Shown one piece after another: positions 32,343-40,745 of a DNA stretch of 64,000 nucleotides; the first letter of the stretch is position 1, and the number at the start of each line of letters is the position of its first letter. Under the pieces are notes generated by a model. It was not told the origin of the DNA and searched no databases. It worked only from the letters and a program-made list of their open reading frames with translations. The DNA is from Candidatus Competibacter sp. (GTDB lineage: Bacteria > Pseudomonadota > Gammaproteobacteria > Competibacterales > Competibacteraceae), in contig JARSSH010000029.1 in assembly GCA_029624815.1 (NCBI GenBank), forward strand, positions 1 to 64,000, read 5' to 3'. Both the position numbers and the translations under genes were made by a program.

Positions 32343-35027
32343 ATGGCCGAAATCAGTCGCGTCACCGCATTCGGTAAGCTGAACAGTCTGGGCTATAAAG
32401 CCATCGAAAGCGCCACCGTTTTCTGTAAGCTGCGCGGTAATCCTTATGTGGAACTGGTGCACTGGCTGCATCAAATCCTGCAATTGCAGGATTCGGATCT
32501 GCACCGGATCGTCCAGCACTTCGGTTTGAATCCATCACGGCTGGCCAAGGATTTTACCGAGGCGCTGGACCGGCTGCCGCGGGGTTCGACTTCGATTTCC
32601 GATCTGTCCTCCCATGTCGATGCGGCGGTGGAGAGCGGTTGGGTGTGCGCGACCCTGATGTTCAAGGACGCCCAAGTGCGCACCGGTCACCTGCTGGTCG
32701 GGATGCTGAGGACGCCGGACCTGCGCAACGTGCTGCTGGCCATTTCGCGCGAGTTCGACAAGATCAAGCTGGACGAACTGGGCGACCGGTTTGACGATAT
32801 CGTCGCCGCTTCGCCGGAAACCGGGTTGCGCGCCTCGGACGGTTCCCAGGTCGGCGGCGGCGCGGCGCCCGGCGAGGCCAGCGAGGCCGTGGCGCCGGCG
32901 CAGATGGGCAAGCAGGAGGCCCTGCAACGCTTTTCGGTGGATCTGACCGAGCGGGCGCGCAAGAGCGAATTGGACCCTATCGTCGGCCGCGACGAGGAAA
33001 TCCGCCAGATCGTCGATATTCTGATGCGTCGCCGCCAGAACAATCCGATCCTGACCGGCGAGGCCGGGGTGGGCAAGACGGCGGTGGTCGAAGGTTTCGC
33101 CCAGCGCATCGCCTCCGGCGATGTCCCTCCGCCGCTCAAGGACGTGACGCTGCGGGTGTTGGACGTGGGTCTGTTGCAGGCCGGCGCCAGCATGAAAGGC
33201 GAGTTCGAGAACCGGCTGCGGCAGGTCATCGACGAAGTGCAATCCTCGCCCAAGCCGATCATTCTGTTCATCGACGAGGCGCACACCCTGATCGGCGCCG
33301 GCGGCGCGGCCGGCACCGGCGACGCCGCCAACCTGCTCAAACCGGCGTTGGCGCGCGGCAAACTGCGCACCATCGCCGCCACCACCTGGGCCGAGTACAA
33401 GAAGCATATCGAGAAAGATCCCGCCCTGACCCGTCGCTTTCAGGTGGTGCAGGTCGGCGAGCCCAGCGAGGAAAAGACCATCCTGATGATGCGCGGCATG
33501 GCTTCGACCATGGAGCAGCACCACCGGGTGCAGATTCTCGACGAAGCGCTGGAGGCGGCGGTCAAGCTGTCGCATCGCTACATCCCGGCCCGGCAGTTGC
33601 CGGACAAGGCGGTCAGCCTGCTGGATACCGCCAGCGCCCGGGTGGCGATCAGCCTGCACGCGGTGCCGGCCGAGGTCGAGGATTGCCGCCGCCGTATCGA
33701 AGGGTTGAACATCGAGATGGAGATCATCGGCCGTGAGACGGCGGTCGGCATCGACACCGCCCAGCGTCGGACCGACGCCACCGAGAAGTTGCAAGCCGAG
33801 CAGGCGCGACTGGGGGAACTGGAAGCCCGCTGGCAGGAAGAAAAAGGTTTGGTGGACCAGATTCTGGAACTGCGCGCCAAGCTGCGCGGCGACGGTGGCG
33901 CGGTCGATGCGTCCGCCGCGCCCGAGCCTGACCCGCAACGGCAGACTTGGTTGACGGAGTTGAAGGATCTCCAAGTCAAATTGCATGAGTTGCAGGGCGA
34001 GACGCCGCTGATTTTGCCTAGCGTGGATGCTCAGGCGGTGGCCTCGGTGGTCGCCGACTGGACCGGCATTCCAGTCGGGCGCATGGTCAAGAACGAGATC
34101 GAAACCGTGCTCAAGCTGGCCGACATCATCAACCGCCGCATCATCGGTCAGCGTCACGCCCTGGATATGATTGCCCGGCGGATTCAGACTTCGCGCGCCG
34201 CGCTGGACAACCCCAGCAAGCCGATCGGCGTGTTCATGTTGGCCGGCCCGTCCGGAGTCGGCAAGACCGAAACGGCGCTGGCGCTGGCCGAGGCGCTATA
34301 CGGCGGCGAGCAAAACGTCATTACCATCAACATGAGCGAGTTTCAGGAAGCGCACACCGTTTCCACCCTCAAGGGCGCGCCGCCGGGCTACGTCGGTTAT
34401 GGCGAGGGCGGGGTGCTGACCGAGGCGGTGCGCCGCCGACCCTACAGTGTGGTGCTGCTGGACGAGGTGGAAAAGGCCCATCACGACGTACACGAAATCT
34501 TCTTCCAGGTCTTCGACAAGGGGTGGATGGAGGACGGCGAAGGGCGGCACATCGACTTCAAGAACACGCTGATCCTGCTGACCACCAACGTTGGCACCGA
34601 TTTGATCATGGGCATGTGCAAGGATCCGGATCTGCTGCCCGATCCGGACGGTTTGGGCAAGGCGTTGCGGGAGCCGCTGCTCAAGGTTTTTCCGCCGGCG
34701 CTGCTCGGCCGTCTGGTGACGATTCCCTATTACCCGCTCAGCGACGAAATGATCGGCGATATCGTGCGCCTGCAATTGGGGCGGGTTCAGAAGCGAGTTC
34801 TGGAAAATCACAAGGTTCCGTTCGGTTACGACGACGAGGTGGTGAAGCTGATCGTCAGCCGTTGCACCGAGTTGGAGAGTGGCGGGCGGATGGTGGACGC
34901 GATCTTGACGAATACCGTATTGCCGGCAATCAGCCAGGAGTTTTTGAATCGAATGGTGGAAGGCAAATCGGTTTCGCGGGTGCAAATTAAGGTCGTGGAG
35001 GGGGAGTTTGGCTTCTCTTTTGAGTGA
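32343..35027 (+). CDS. clpV: T6SS sheath-recycling ATPase TssH (ClpV)
   Basis: An 894-residue AAA+ unfoldase that pulls apart contracted sheaths. It starts with the Clp N domain (SLGYKAIESATVFCKLRGNPYVELVHWLHQIL), which binds TssC. The two ATPase modules have Walker A motifs at residues 239-246 (GEAGVGKT) and 635-642 (GPSGVGKT), Walker B DEAHTLIGAGGAAGTGDAANLLKPALARG and LLDEVEKAHHDVHEIFFQVFDKGWMEDGEGR, and the middle coiled domain with QRRTDATEKLQAEQARLG. Length and the 'LNSLGYKA' N terminus separate it from ClpB. Last core gene of the rightward operon. Confidence 0.97.
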   Translation: MAEISRVTAFGKLNSLGYKAIESATVFCKLRGNPYVELVHWLHQILQLQDSDLHRIVQHFGLNPSRLAKDFTEALDRLPRGSTSISDLSSHVDAAVESGWVCATLMFKDAQVRTGHLLVGMLRTPDLRNVLLAISREFDKIKLDELGDRFDDIVAASPETGLRASDGSQVGGGAAPGEASEAVAPAQMGKQEALQRFSVDLTERARKSELDPIVGRDEEIRQIVDILMRRRQNNPILTGEAGVGKTAVVEGFAQRIASGDVPPPLKDVTLRVLDVGLLQAGASMKGEFENRLRQVIDEVQSSPKPIILFIDEAHTLIGAGGAAGTGDAANLLKPALARGKLRTIAATTWAEYKKHIEKDPALTRRFQVVQVGEPSEEKTILMMRGMASTMEQHHRVQILDEALEAAVKLSHRYIPARQLPDKAVSLLDTASARVAISLHAVPAEVEDCRRRIEGLNIEMEIIGRETAVGIDTAQRRTDATEKLQAEQARLGELEARWQEEKGLVDQILELRAKLRGDGGAVDASAAPEPDPQRQTWLTELKDLQVKLHELQGETPLILPSVDAQAVASVVADWTGIPVGRMVKNEIETVLKLADIINRRIIGQRHALDMIARRIQTSRAALDNPSKPIGVFMLAGPSGVGKTETALALAEALYGGEQNVITINMSEFQEAHTVSTLKGAPPGYVGYGEGGVLTEAVRRRPYSVVLLDEVEKAHHDVHEIFFQVFDKGWMEDGEGRHIDFKNTLILLTTNVGTDLIMGMCKDPDLLPDPDGLGKALREPLLKVFPPALLGRLVTIPYYPLSDEMIGDIVRLQLGRVQKRVLENHKVPFGYDDEVVKLIVSRCTELESGGRMVDAILTNTVLPAISQEFLNRMVEGKSVSRVQIKVVEGEFGFSFE

Positions 35028-35049
35028 GAGAATCTTTGGGTTGAAATGA

Positions 35050-35090
35050 GCCGGTCCAGAATGAGCGACGAGCGTTCATTCTGGACCGGC
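35050..35090 (+). terminator. Large hairpin after clpV
   Basis: Perfect 15-base arms (35050-35064 and 35076-35090, GCCGGTCCAGAATGA and its complement) around an 11-base loop, 22 bases after the clpV stop. The following TATTGAGTCTTTTGG is only weakly T-rich, so intrinsic termination is not certain. It marks the boundary between the T6SS core operon and the downstream cargo genes. The remaining gap to 35409 shows no gene that I recognise. Confidence 0.5.
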
Positions 35091-35409
35091 TATTGAGTCT
35101 TTTGGGCTGGCTAGCATGATAATCTTGAATTGAAATGCTTGGATGGAGTGGCATGGAACGTGCTCACTGAGCAGAGTGTTCGATGAGCAGTAGTCATTCA
35201 CACTCTCCGTCGTTGACTTCTCTCCGAAAGGGGAGCATGGAGGACTGAGAGCCGAGTCACCAGCTCACGGTCGCCGAGCAGTCGGGTGCCGTGGGATCGA
35301 CAAGGCGGCACGCTGGGCCACACCGCGCTGCCTTGCCCCGGTAGAGGGAGAGAACGGCTACGAGTTCCTATCCTTTGTGACTTTGCGATTGTATCAGGAG
35401 GATCGAATC

Positions 35410-36480
35410 ATGGTAAAAATTTCGGCGTCTGTGGGCCAAGGCGGGGTAAACAAGAAAGCGGATGTTCTGACGATTCAAAAAGCGCTCAACCAGATCCCGC
35501 CGAACAAGGGCGGTCCGGTCCCTAAACTGAAAGAAGACAGCTTGGTTGGGCCGAAGACAATCGGGGCTATCATCAAGTTCCAGAAAGCCAACTCTGGTTT
35601 GGCTCATGATGGACGTGTCGACGTAAACGGTCCCACGCTTGCTTGCATCAACAAGCTGCTTAAAAGCAAGCCAAACTTTTCGGACGAGAATCTGTACGGT
35701 CCCGGCGGGCCCTCCGCCAACGATATTAAGCAAGACGCGTTCGGTGATTGCTACTTCGTCGCCACTCTGGGAGCGGTCGCGCAGCAAAATCCCACGATGA
35801 TTCGGAACGCCATTCACTATGACCCAATCACACAGCAATTCCGAGTACGGCTCTATGACCTGAAAGGCCAGGCCAAATTCATCTGGGTGACCCAGGCGGA
35901 GCTGGAGGATAACGTGAAACGCCACGGCGGAAGCTATGTCGATAACACCGGGAAGTACGAACGTACCTGGCCTGCCGTGATTGAAACAGCGTATGCCAAG
36001 ATGTTCGACACCAATCCGGCGGATGGGTTGGGTGAGGGCTACCAGAAGATCATCAATGGTGGTTGGCCTTCCGATGCCATGATGGCGATCACCGGAAACG
36101 CGGGAACCAAAGTGGCTTACATCTACTATCTTAAGCTTGGCACGGTCGGTTCCGTGGCCTTGCTGGGCGCGAGAATCTCGACCGCTTTGAGTCAACGCAA
36201 GAGCGTCACCTTGTGGTCGGTGCCTGAGAAAGACTCTCGTAGCTATTGGCAAAAGCTGACCGGCGCTCCGATTCCCCAAGACGGGTTAGTGGATAACCAT
36301 GTCTATACGGTCTTGTCGATCGCGCGGGCAGGAACGGATTGGAATGTCACTTTGCGGAATCCCTGGGGAACGAACATGGGCGTTGGCGAAGGCAAGGATA
36401 CGGCGTCGGCCACGATGGTGGTTTCGCTGCAGAGTCTGGTGGCGACCGGCGGTCTAGAGTCTTTTCAAGTGAGTCAATGA
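35410..36480 (+). CDS. Candidate T6SS effector: peptidoglycan-binding plus calpain-like cysteine protease
   Basis: A 356-residue protein with two domains. Residues 1-88 form a peptidoglycan-binding-type module (VNKKADVLTIQKALNQIPPNKGGP, LVGPKTIGAIIKFQ, GRVDVNGPTLACINKLL). Residues 105-356 are a calpain (C2) protease: KQDAFGDCYFVATLGAVA with catalytic Cys114, TWPAVIETAYAKM and INGGWPSDAMMAITG matching the calpain 'WPALLEKAYAK...LSGG' region, His297 in DNHVYTVLSI, and Asn317 in LRNPWG. The full Cys-His-Asn triad is intact. There is no signal peptide, so export by the adjacent T6SS is the simplest route; the wall-binding part suggests action in a rival's periplasm. CAGGAGG precedes ATG 35410. 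Role inferred from domains and position; the target is unknown. Confidence 0.8.
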   Translation: MVKISASVGQGGVNKKADVLTIQKALNQIPPNKGGPVPKLKEDSLVGPKTIGAIIKFQKANSGLAHDGRVDVNGPTLACINKLLKSKPNFSDENLYGPGGPSANDIKQDAFGDCYFVATLGAVAQQNPTMIRNAIHYDPITQQFRVRLYDLKGQAKFIWVTQAELEDNVKRHGGSYVDNTGKYERTWPAVIETAYAKMFDTNPADGLGEGYQKIINGGWPSDAMMAITGNAGTKVAYIYYLKLGTVGSVALLGARISTALSQRKSVTLWSVPEKDSRSYWQKLTGAPIPQDGLVDNHVYTVLSIARAGTDWNVTLRNPWGTNMGVGEGKDTASATMVVSLQSLVATGGLESFQVSQ

Positions 36481-36497
36481 AATGAAGAGAGAGAGAA

Positions 36498-36947
36498 ATG
36501 AGAGCATGGAAAAACACGGGAATCGTAATGACGTTGGTGTTGGCAATATTTGCCTGGGAGTGTGGGATGACTGAGACCAGAGTATTTCAACCGAAGCCAC
36601 TCGATGGCATGAAGGAAGTTCCGGCATCGAAGAGCAGCGAGAAACTCGACGCCGAAGCGATAGCGTTCTTCCGGGGCCGGTTCTCCATCCAGTCGGCGCG
36701 CTATTATCAGGTGCCTGGCGAAATTCCTTGGATTGCGGTTTCGAAATCCGTGCAGAACCAGATGGCGGAGAAGTCAATCCAGCGGACAATGCTCGAATGG
36801 TACGAACCGGGTATCGATTTTGTGGAAATCTATCCGCAAGGCAGCAATGGCGCTGCCTTCGCGGTAGCGATGCCGAAGGAGACCGATCTCAGCGCGGACA
36901 AACTGGTCGGGTTTTACGTTCTAGGCGCTCCTGCGGGCGCGCGGTGA
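36498..36947 (+). CDS. Exported protein, candidate immunity factor for the calpain-like effector
   Basis: A 149-residue protein starting 17 bases after the putative effector. It has an N-terminal export signal or anchor (KNTGIVMTLVLAIFAWEC, residues 5-22). Cys22 might be lipidated, although AWEC is a poor lipobox. The rest is soluble (SARYYQVPGEIPWIAVSKSVQNQMAEKSIQRTML, FVEIYPQGSNGAAFAVAMP). No known family was recognised. A small exported protein directly after a periplasm-acting T6SS effector is the usual arrangement for a self-protection gene, so that role is inferred from context only. Confidence 0.55.
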   Translation: MRAWKNTGIVMTLVLAIFAWECGMTETRVFQPKPLDGMKEVPASKSSEKLDAEAIAFFRGRFSIQSARYYQVPGEIPWIAVSKSVQNQMAEKSIQRTMLEWYEPGIDFVEIYPQGSNGAAFAVAMPKETDLSADKLVGFYVLGAPAGAR

Positions 36948-37165
36948 TTAAGCGGCCAATCTCACGCAACCCATGGTCGCGTTGGATTGGCTGGTCTCCT
37001 TTCCCGCGCTCGGTCCGCTTAGATGAAGTAGCCGTTCGGACCCTCCACAACGCTTTGTCGAAAAAGTGGTTCTCCGGCACTAACCTACTTCACGACTTCA
37101 CCGTTTGACGATGCAGGGTCCGCTCAAAAACCGCAGGGGATCTGAACAGCTACGGAGGATCAAGG
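36948..37165. other. Gap of unclear content downstream of the putative immunity gene
   Basis: 218 bases with no convincing gene. One forward frame stays open to 37108 but reads an arginine-rich, low-complexity shadow across the end of the preceding gene. The region may be the remnant of an older cargo gene. A GGAGG ribosome site for the next gene lies at its end. Confidence 0.3.
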
Positions 37166-37831
37166 GTGGAAGCCGATAATTTTGAGTTTTTAAACCGCGA
37201 CTCAGCCCCCTGTACCGTCGTGTTCAAATGGACCGGAGCCTACGCGGGTTTTTTCAATAACGATCGGTTGTTCGACAAATCCGGACGCTATCTGGGTTGG
37301 CGCGATTCCAGTGGCGCCGTGTGGAAATACGACGGGGAATGGCTCGGTCGCGTTATGGAGGAAAACTATTTGGCGCGCGACCTGCGGGCGTTGTCTCAAA
37401 AGCGACCGCCTCCGGTGCCCCCGGTGCCGGCGCGGCCGCCGACGCCACCCACGCCGCGAGTAGCGCGACCGCCATGGCCCAACTGTTGCGACCCGCTGGA
37501 GGCGCTATTGCGAGTGCCGGTACTGGAAGAGTTGATTGGCGAGTGGCGCTCCCAGGACGAGAGCCTGCGGCTGAGCGAGGACGGTTCCTTTCATTGGACG
37601 ACGGTGGAGTCGACGACGAATGCCGTCGGTCGTTGGGAGTTGCGCGGACAGGAGTTGCTGCTGTGCTGGGAAAGCGTCGAAGAACCGGAAAGAACCTACT
37701 GGGTCATCGAATTCAGCGGGGATTCGCTGCTGCTGCGTTGGATGAGAAAAACCGGTCGTAGCCTGCCCTTCCGGCTGCATCGCCGGGCCGCCCAGCCGGA
37801 TGTTGGCGCCGATGAATCGCAAGCAGCGTAG
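37166..37831 (+). CDS. Beta-flower plus lipocalin-like protein
   Basis: A 221-residue protein with no export signal. Residues 5-70 have repeated short strand motifs (FEFLNRDSAP, GFFNNDRLFDKSGRYLGWRDSSGAVWKYDGEWLGRVME) like the four-fold 'beta flower' domain. A proline-rich linker follows (about 78-102, PPPVPPVPARPPTPPTP). The C-terminal part (ELIGEWRSQDESLRLSEDGSFHWTTVESTTNAVGRWELRGQELLLCWE) resembles small lipocalin-like barrels. The start is GTG 37166, with GGAGG eight bases before it. It lies between the effector pair and the TPR-methyltransferases and overlaps the next gene. Function unknown; family assignments are by eye. Confidence 0.6.
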   Translation: MEADNFEFLNRDSAPCTVVFKWTGAYAGFFNNDRLFDKSGRYLGWRDSSGAVWKYDGEWLGRVMEENYLARDLRALSQKRPPPVPPVPARPPTPPTPRVARPPWPNCCDPLEALLRVPVLEELIGEWRSQDESLRLSEDGSFHWTTVESTTNAVGRWELRGQELLLCWESVEEPERTYWVIEFSGDSLLLRWMRKTGRSLPFRLHRRAAQPDVGADESQAA

Positions 37832-39176
37832 AGCACTCGCCGGCGCGGCGGGGACGAAGATGCCCGCCAGCATGGAACAGCAGGTCGAGCAGGCGATTGC
37901 CTTGCACCGGCAAGGGCAGATCGATGCGGCGGAAGCGCTTTACCGTCGGATACTCCATCGAAACCCGCGGCAGGTCGACGCCCTGCATTTTCTGGGCGTG
38001 CTCGCCGCGCAACGACGCGATAACGATGGAGCCATCAAGCTAATCCGTCGCGCGCTCGAACTGAACCCACGCTATGTAGACGCCCACAACAACCTGGGCA
38101 ACGTGTTGGCCGCCATGGAACGGTTCGATGAGGCGGCGGCGGCCTACCGCCAGACTATCGAACTGGCGCCCGGCAATATCAACGCTCACTGCAATCTCGG
38201 CGTGATGTTGCGACGTTCCGGCCGGTTCGAGGAAGCGATCGCCGCCTGCCAGCAGGCGTTGGCCCTGGATGCGCGGCTGGCCGAGGTTCATCTCAATCTG
38301 GGCAAGGCGCTGGTCGCGCTGGAGCGTTATGAAGAAGCATTGGCCGCGCACCGCGAGGCGCTCCGCCTGCAACCCGGCCATGCTTCCGCCTATAAAAGTC
38401 TCGGCATGCTGTTGTACCGGCTCGATCGCGGTGAAGAGGCCGTCGAGCTGTTTCAGCGCTGGTTGGAACAGGATCCGGCCAACCCGGTTGCCCGACACCT
38501 GCTGGCGGCGCATTCCGGGCGCGGCGCGCCGGCGCGAGCGGCGGACGATTATGTCCAGGAACTGTTCGACGGCATGGCTGGCAGCTTCGACGACCACCTG
38601 CGCCGCTTGGACTATCGGGCGCCGGAGTTGATCGCTCGGGGACTTGCCGCGGTGCTGGACGCGCCGAACCGGTCGCTTGAGGTGGTGGACGCCGGTTGTG
38701 GCACGGGACTTTGCGGGCCGTTATTGCGTCCTTACGCCCGCCGCCTGACCGGAGTCGATCTGTCGCCACGCATGGTGGATCGCGCGCGGGCGCGTGGGGA
38801 TTACGACGAACTGGCGGTCGCGGAACTGACCGCGTTTCTCACCGCCCGGCCGGCAGCCTACGACCTGGTCGCGTCGGCGGACACCCTGATTTATTTTGGC
38901 GACCTGCGGCCGGTATTGGCGGCGGCGGCGGCGGCCCTGCGACTGGGCGGGCGGCTGGCGTTTACCGTGGAGCGCGGCGAGGGTGGAAAAACGGAGGACT
39001 TCCTGCTCAATCGCAGCGGTCGCTACCAGCATACCGAAGCCTATCTGCGCCGAGAGTTGGTCCGAGCCGGCATGATGATCGAAACTTTGGAAGCCATGGA
39101 TTTGCGTTTGGAAGGCGGCCAACCGGTTGCTGGGTTTCTGGTATTGGCACGCAAATCCTTGGCCAGCGTGGGTTGA
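37812..39176 (+). CDS. TPR-repeat SAM-dependent methyltransferase, copy 1
   Basis: A 454-residue protein. About six TPR repeats (residues 20-240, e.g. ALHFLGVLAAQRRDNDGAIKLIRRALELNPRYVDAHNNLGNVLAAMERFDEAAAAYRQTIELAPG) precede a class I methyltransferase domain: LEVVDAGCGTGLCGPLLRPYARRLTGVDLSPRMVDRARARG is motif I and the acidic loop, and YDLVASADTLIYFGDL is motif IV. The TPR part would recognise the target. MNRKQRRAL at ATG 37812 is a typical start for this type; ATG 37800 is four codons upstream. It overlaps the previous gene by 20 bases and the next by one (TGATG). Substrate unknown. Confidence 0.8.
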   Translation: MNRKQRRALAGAAGTKMPASMEQQVEQAIALHRQGQIDAAEALYRRILHRNPRQVDALHFLGVLAAQRRDNDGAIKLIRRALELNPRYVDAHNNLGNVLAAMERFDEAAAAYRQTIELAPGNINAHCNLGVMLRRSGRFEEAIAACQQALALDARLAEVHLNLGKALVALERYEEALAAHREALRLQPGHASAYKSLGMLLYRLDRGEEAVELFQRWLEQDPANPVARHLLAAHSGRGAPARAADDYVQELFDGMAGSFDDHLRRLDYRAPELIARGLAAVLDAPNRSLEVVDAGCGTGLCGPLLRPYARRLTGVDLSPRMVDRARARGDYDELAVAELTAFLTARPAAYDLVASADTLIYFGDLRPVLAAAAAALRLGGRLAFTVERGEGGKTEDFLLNRSGRYQHTEAYLRRELVRAGMMIETLEAMDLRLEGGQPVAGFLVLARKSLASVG

Positions 39177-39208
39177 TGCGTGACCGAAACAAGCTTAGGG
39201 AGGTGTTC

Positions 39209-40630
39209 GTGAACGGCAATGGCGACAAGTCCAAGGCATTTGATGGCGACCTGAGGAGCACAGTGGTGGCCGGATGGTTTGACCAGGCAATGGCACGGCA
39301 TGGCCAAGGCGATCTAACCCAGGCGCAGGTTTTTTATCAGCGGGTGCTCGATGCCCAGCCCGAGCACCCCGAAGCCTTGAATTTCCTGGGAATCCTCATG
39401 CAGCAACGAGGTCAATCGACCCAGGCGGAACAGTTTATTCGCCGGGCCATCCGCAGCGCGCCCGGTTATGCGGCGGCGTATACCAATCTGGGTAACGTCC
39501 TGGTCGTCCAGAGGCGCTACGAAGACGCCATCGTCGCCTACCGGCAGGCCATCATTTACAAGGCGGATGAAGTAGAGGCCTGCGTGAACATGGGCGCGGT
39601 GCTCAGAGGGTTGGGGCGGCTGCCGGAGGCGCTGGAGGCGTACCGCCAAGCCAGCGAGCGGCGTCCCGCGAGTGCTGAAATTCACCACCGCCTCGGTCTG
39701 GTGCTGGCCGAGTTGGGGCGGTTTGAAGAGGCGATTGCCGCCCAGGAAACCGCGCTGCGTTGCGATGCCGGCCACGAAGAGGCGATCAAGCAGTTAGGGG
39801 GCTTGTTGCATCGCGAGGGACGGTTCGAGGATGCGCGGATGGTGCTGGGCAACGCCGTATTCCAATTGGGAGATAGCAAGGCCGCGCTGGCTCTACTGCA
39901 ATATTGGCTGCGGTTGATGCCGGACGACCCAATCGCCCAGCATCGGTTGGCGGCCTGGTTCGGGCAGGATCGGGTGCCGGCGCGCGCTTCCGACGCCTAC
40001 GTCACTTATCTGTTCGATCGGTATGCGGAAGGGTTCGACCAGCATTTGGTGCAGGAATTGAACTATCAGGCGCCGGCGGTCGTCATGGAGCGGATCGCCG
40101 AAATTCTGGATGCGCCCACTGCCGGCCTGGAGGTTCTGGACGCCGGCTGTGGCACCGGCTTGTGCGCGCCGCTGTTGCGCCCCTACGCCCGTCGTCTGGT
40201 GGGCGTGGATCTGTCGCCGCGCATGCTGGACAAGGCGCGCGAGCGGGGCGGGTACGACGAACTGGTCACCGCCGAGCTGACCGCGTTCCTGGCAACGTGG
40301 CCACAGACCTACGACCTGATCGTTTCGGCCGATACGCTGGTGTACTTCGGAGCGCTGGAGACGGTTTTCGCCGCCGCCGCCGCCGCCTTGCGCCCCGGTG
40401 GCTGGCTGGCGTTTACGGCGGAAGCCGCAACGGGGGATGTCCCACCGGGCGGATTTCGCATCAATCCCAGTGGTCGATATAGCCATACGGCTGAGTATTT
40501 GCGGCAAGCCCTGGTGGGGGCTGGCCTGGAGATCCGCTCGATGACGACAGCCACGCTGCGGCAGGAATGCGACAAACCCATGATGGGTTATGTGGTGCTG
40601 GCTTGCCAGCCCGTCGCCTCGATCGGCTAA
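39209..40630 (+). CDS. TPR-repeat SAM-dependent methyltransferase, copy 2
   Basis: A 473-residue tandem paralogue of the preceding gene with the same layout: TPR repeats (residues 15-235), a PARASDAYVTYLFDRYAEGFDQHLVQELNYQAP linker conserved between the two, and the methyltransferase domain (LEVLDAGCGTGLCAPLLRPYARRLVGVDLSPRMLDKARERG; YDLIVSADTLVYFGAL). The catalytic halves are closely similar and the TPR halves more diverged, which suggests different targets. GTG 39209 is chosen because GGGAGG lies five bases before it. An in-frame ATG at 39176, overlapping the previous stop, is an alternative. Confidence 0.8.
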   Translation: MNGNGDKSKAFDGDLRSTVVAGWFDQAMARHGQGDLTQAQVFYQRVLDAQPEHPEALNFLGILMQQRGQSTQAEQFIRRAIRSAPGYAAAYTNLGNVLVVQRRYEDAIVAYRQAIIYKADEVEACVNMGAVLRGLGRLPEALEAYRQASERRPASAEIHHRLGLVLAELGRFEEAIAAQETALRCDAGHEEAIKQLGGLLHREGRFEDARMVLGNAVFQLGDSKAALALLQYWLRLMPDDPIAQHRLAAWFGQDRVPARASDAYVTYLFDRYAEGFDQHLVQELNYQAPAVVMERIAEILDAPTAGLEVLDAGCGTGLCAPLLRPYARRLVGVDLSPRMLDKARERGGYDELVTAELTAFLATWPQTYDLIVSADTLVYFGALETVFAAAAAALRPGGWLAFTAEAATGDVPPGGFRINPSGRYSHTAEYLRQALVGAGLEIRSMTTATLRQECDKPMMGYVVLACQPVASIG

Positions 40631-40679
40631 CCGCTGGATTCTTGTTCTCGGCAAGACTATCTTGACAAGCTCTCGGCGC

Positions 40680-40712
40680 GCACGGCGGCCGGCAACCCGC
40701 CGGTCGCCGTGC
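40680..40712. repeat. GC-rich inverted repeat between methyltransferase 2 and the ACP gene
   Basis: Arms 40680-40693 and 40699-40712 (GCACGGCGGCCGGC and GCCGGTCGCCGTGC) pair with one mismatch around an AACCC loop. It could end the methyltransferase transcripts or lie in the leader of the carrier-protein gene. No T-tract follows directly. A TTGACA box lies just before it (40663-40668). Confidence 0.55.
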
Positions 40713-40745
40713 GTTGCCCTTTCCCATCCCGAGGAGGCGGTTTTG

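Noticed and set aside
32535-34157. 540-codon open frame opposite clpV
   Set aside because: Shadow caused by high GC third positions; clpV has both Walker motifs.
36728-37108. 126-codon forward frame spanning the end of the putative immunity gene
   Set aside because: Arginine-rich reading of another gene's frame; no start signal and no family.
38696-39175. Upstream extension of the second TPR-methyltransferase frame to 38696
   Set aside because: The extension overlaps the first methyltransferase in another frame and is low-complexity; a strong ribosome site supports the start at 39209.
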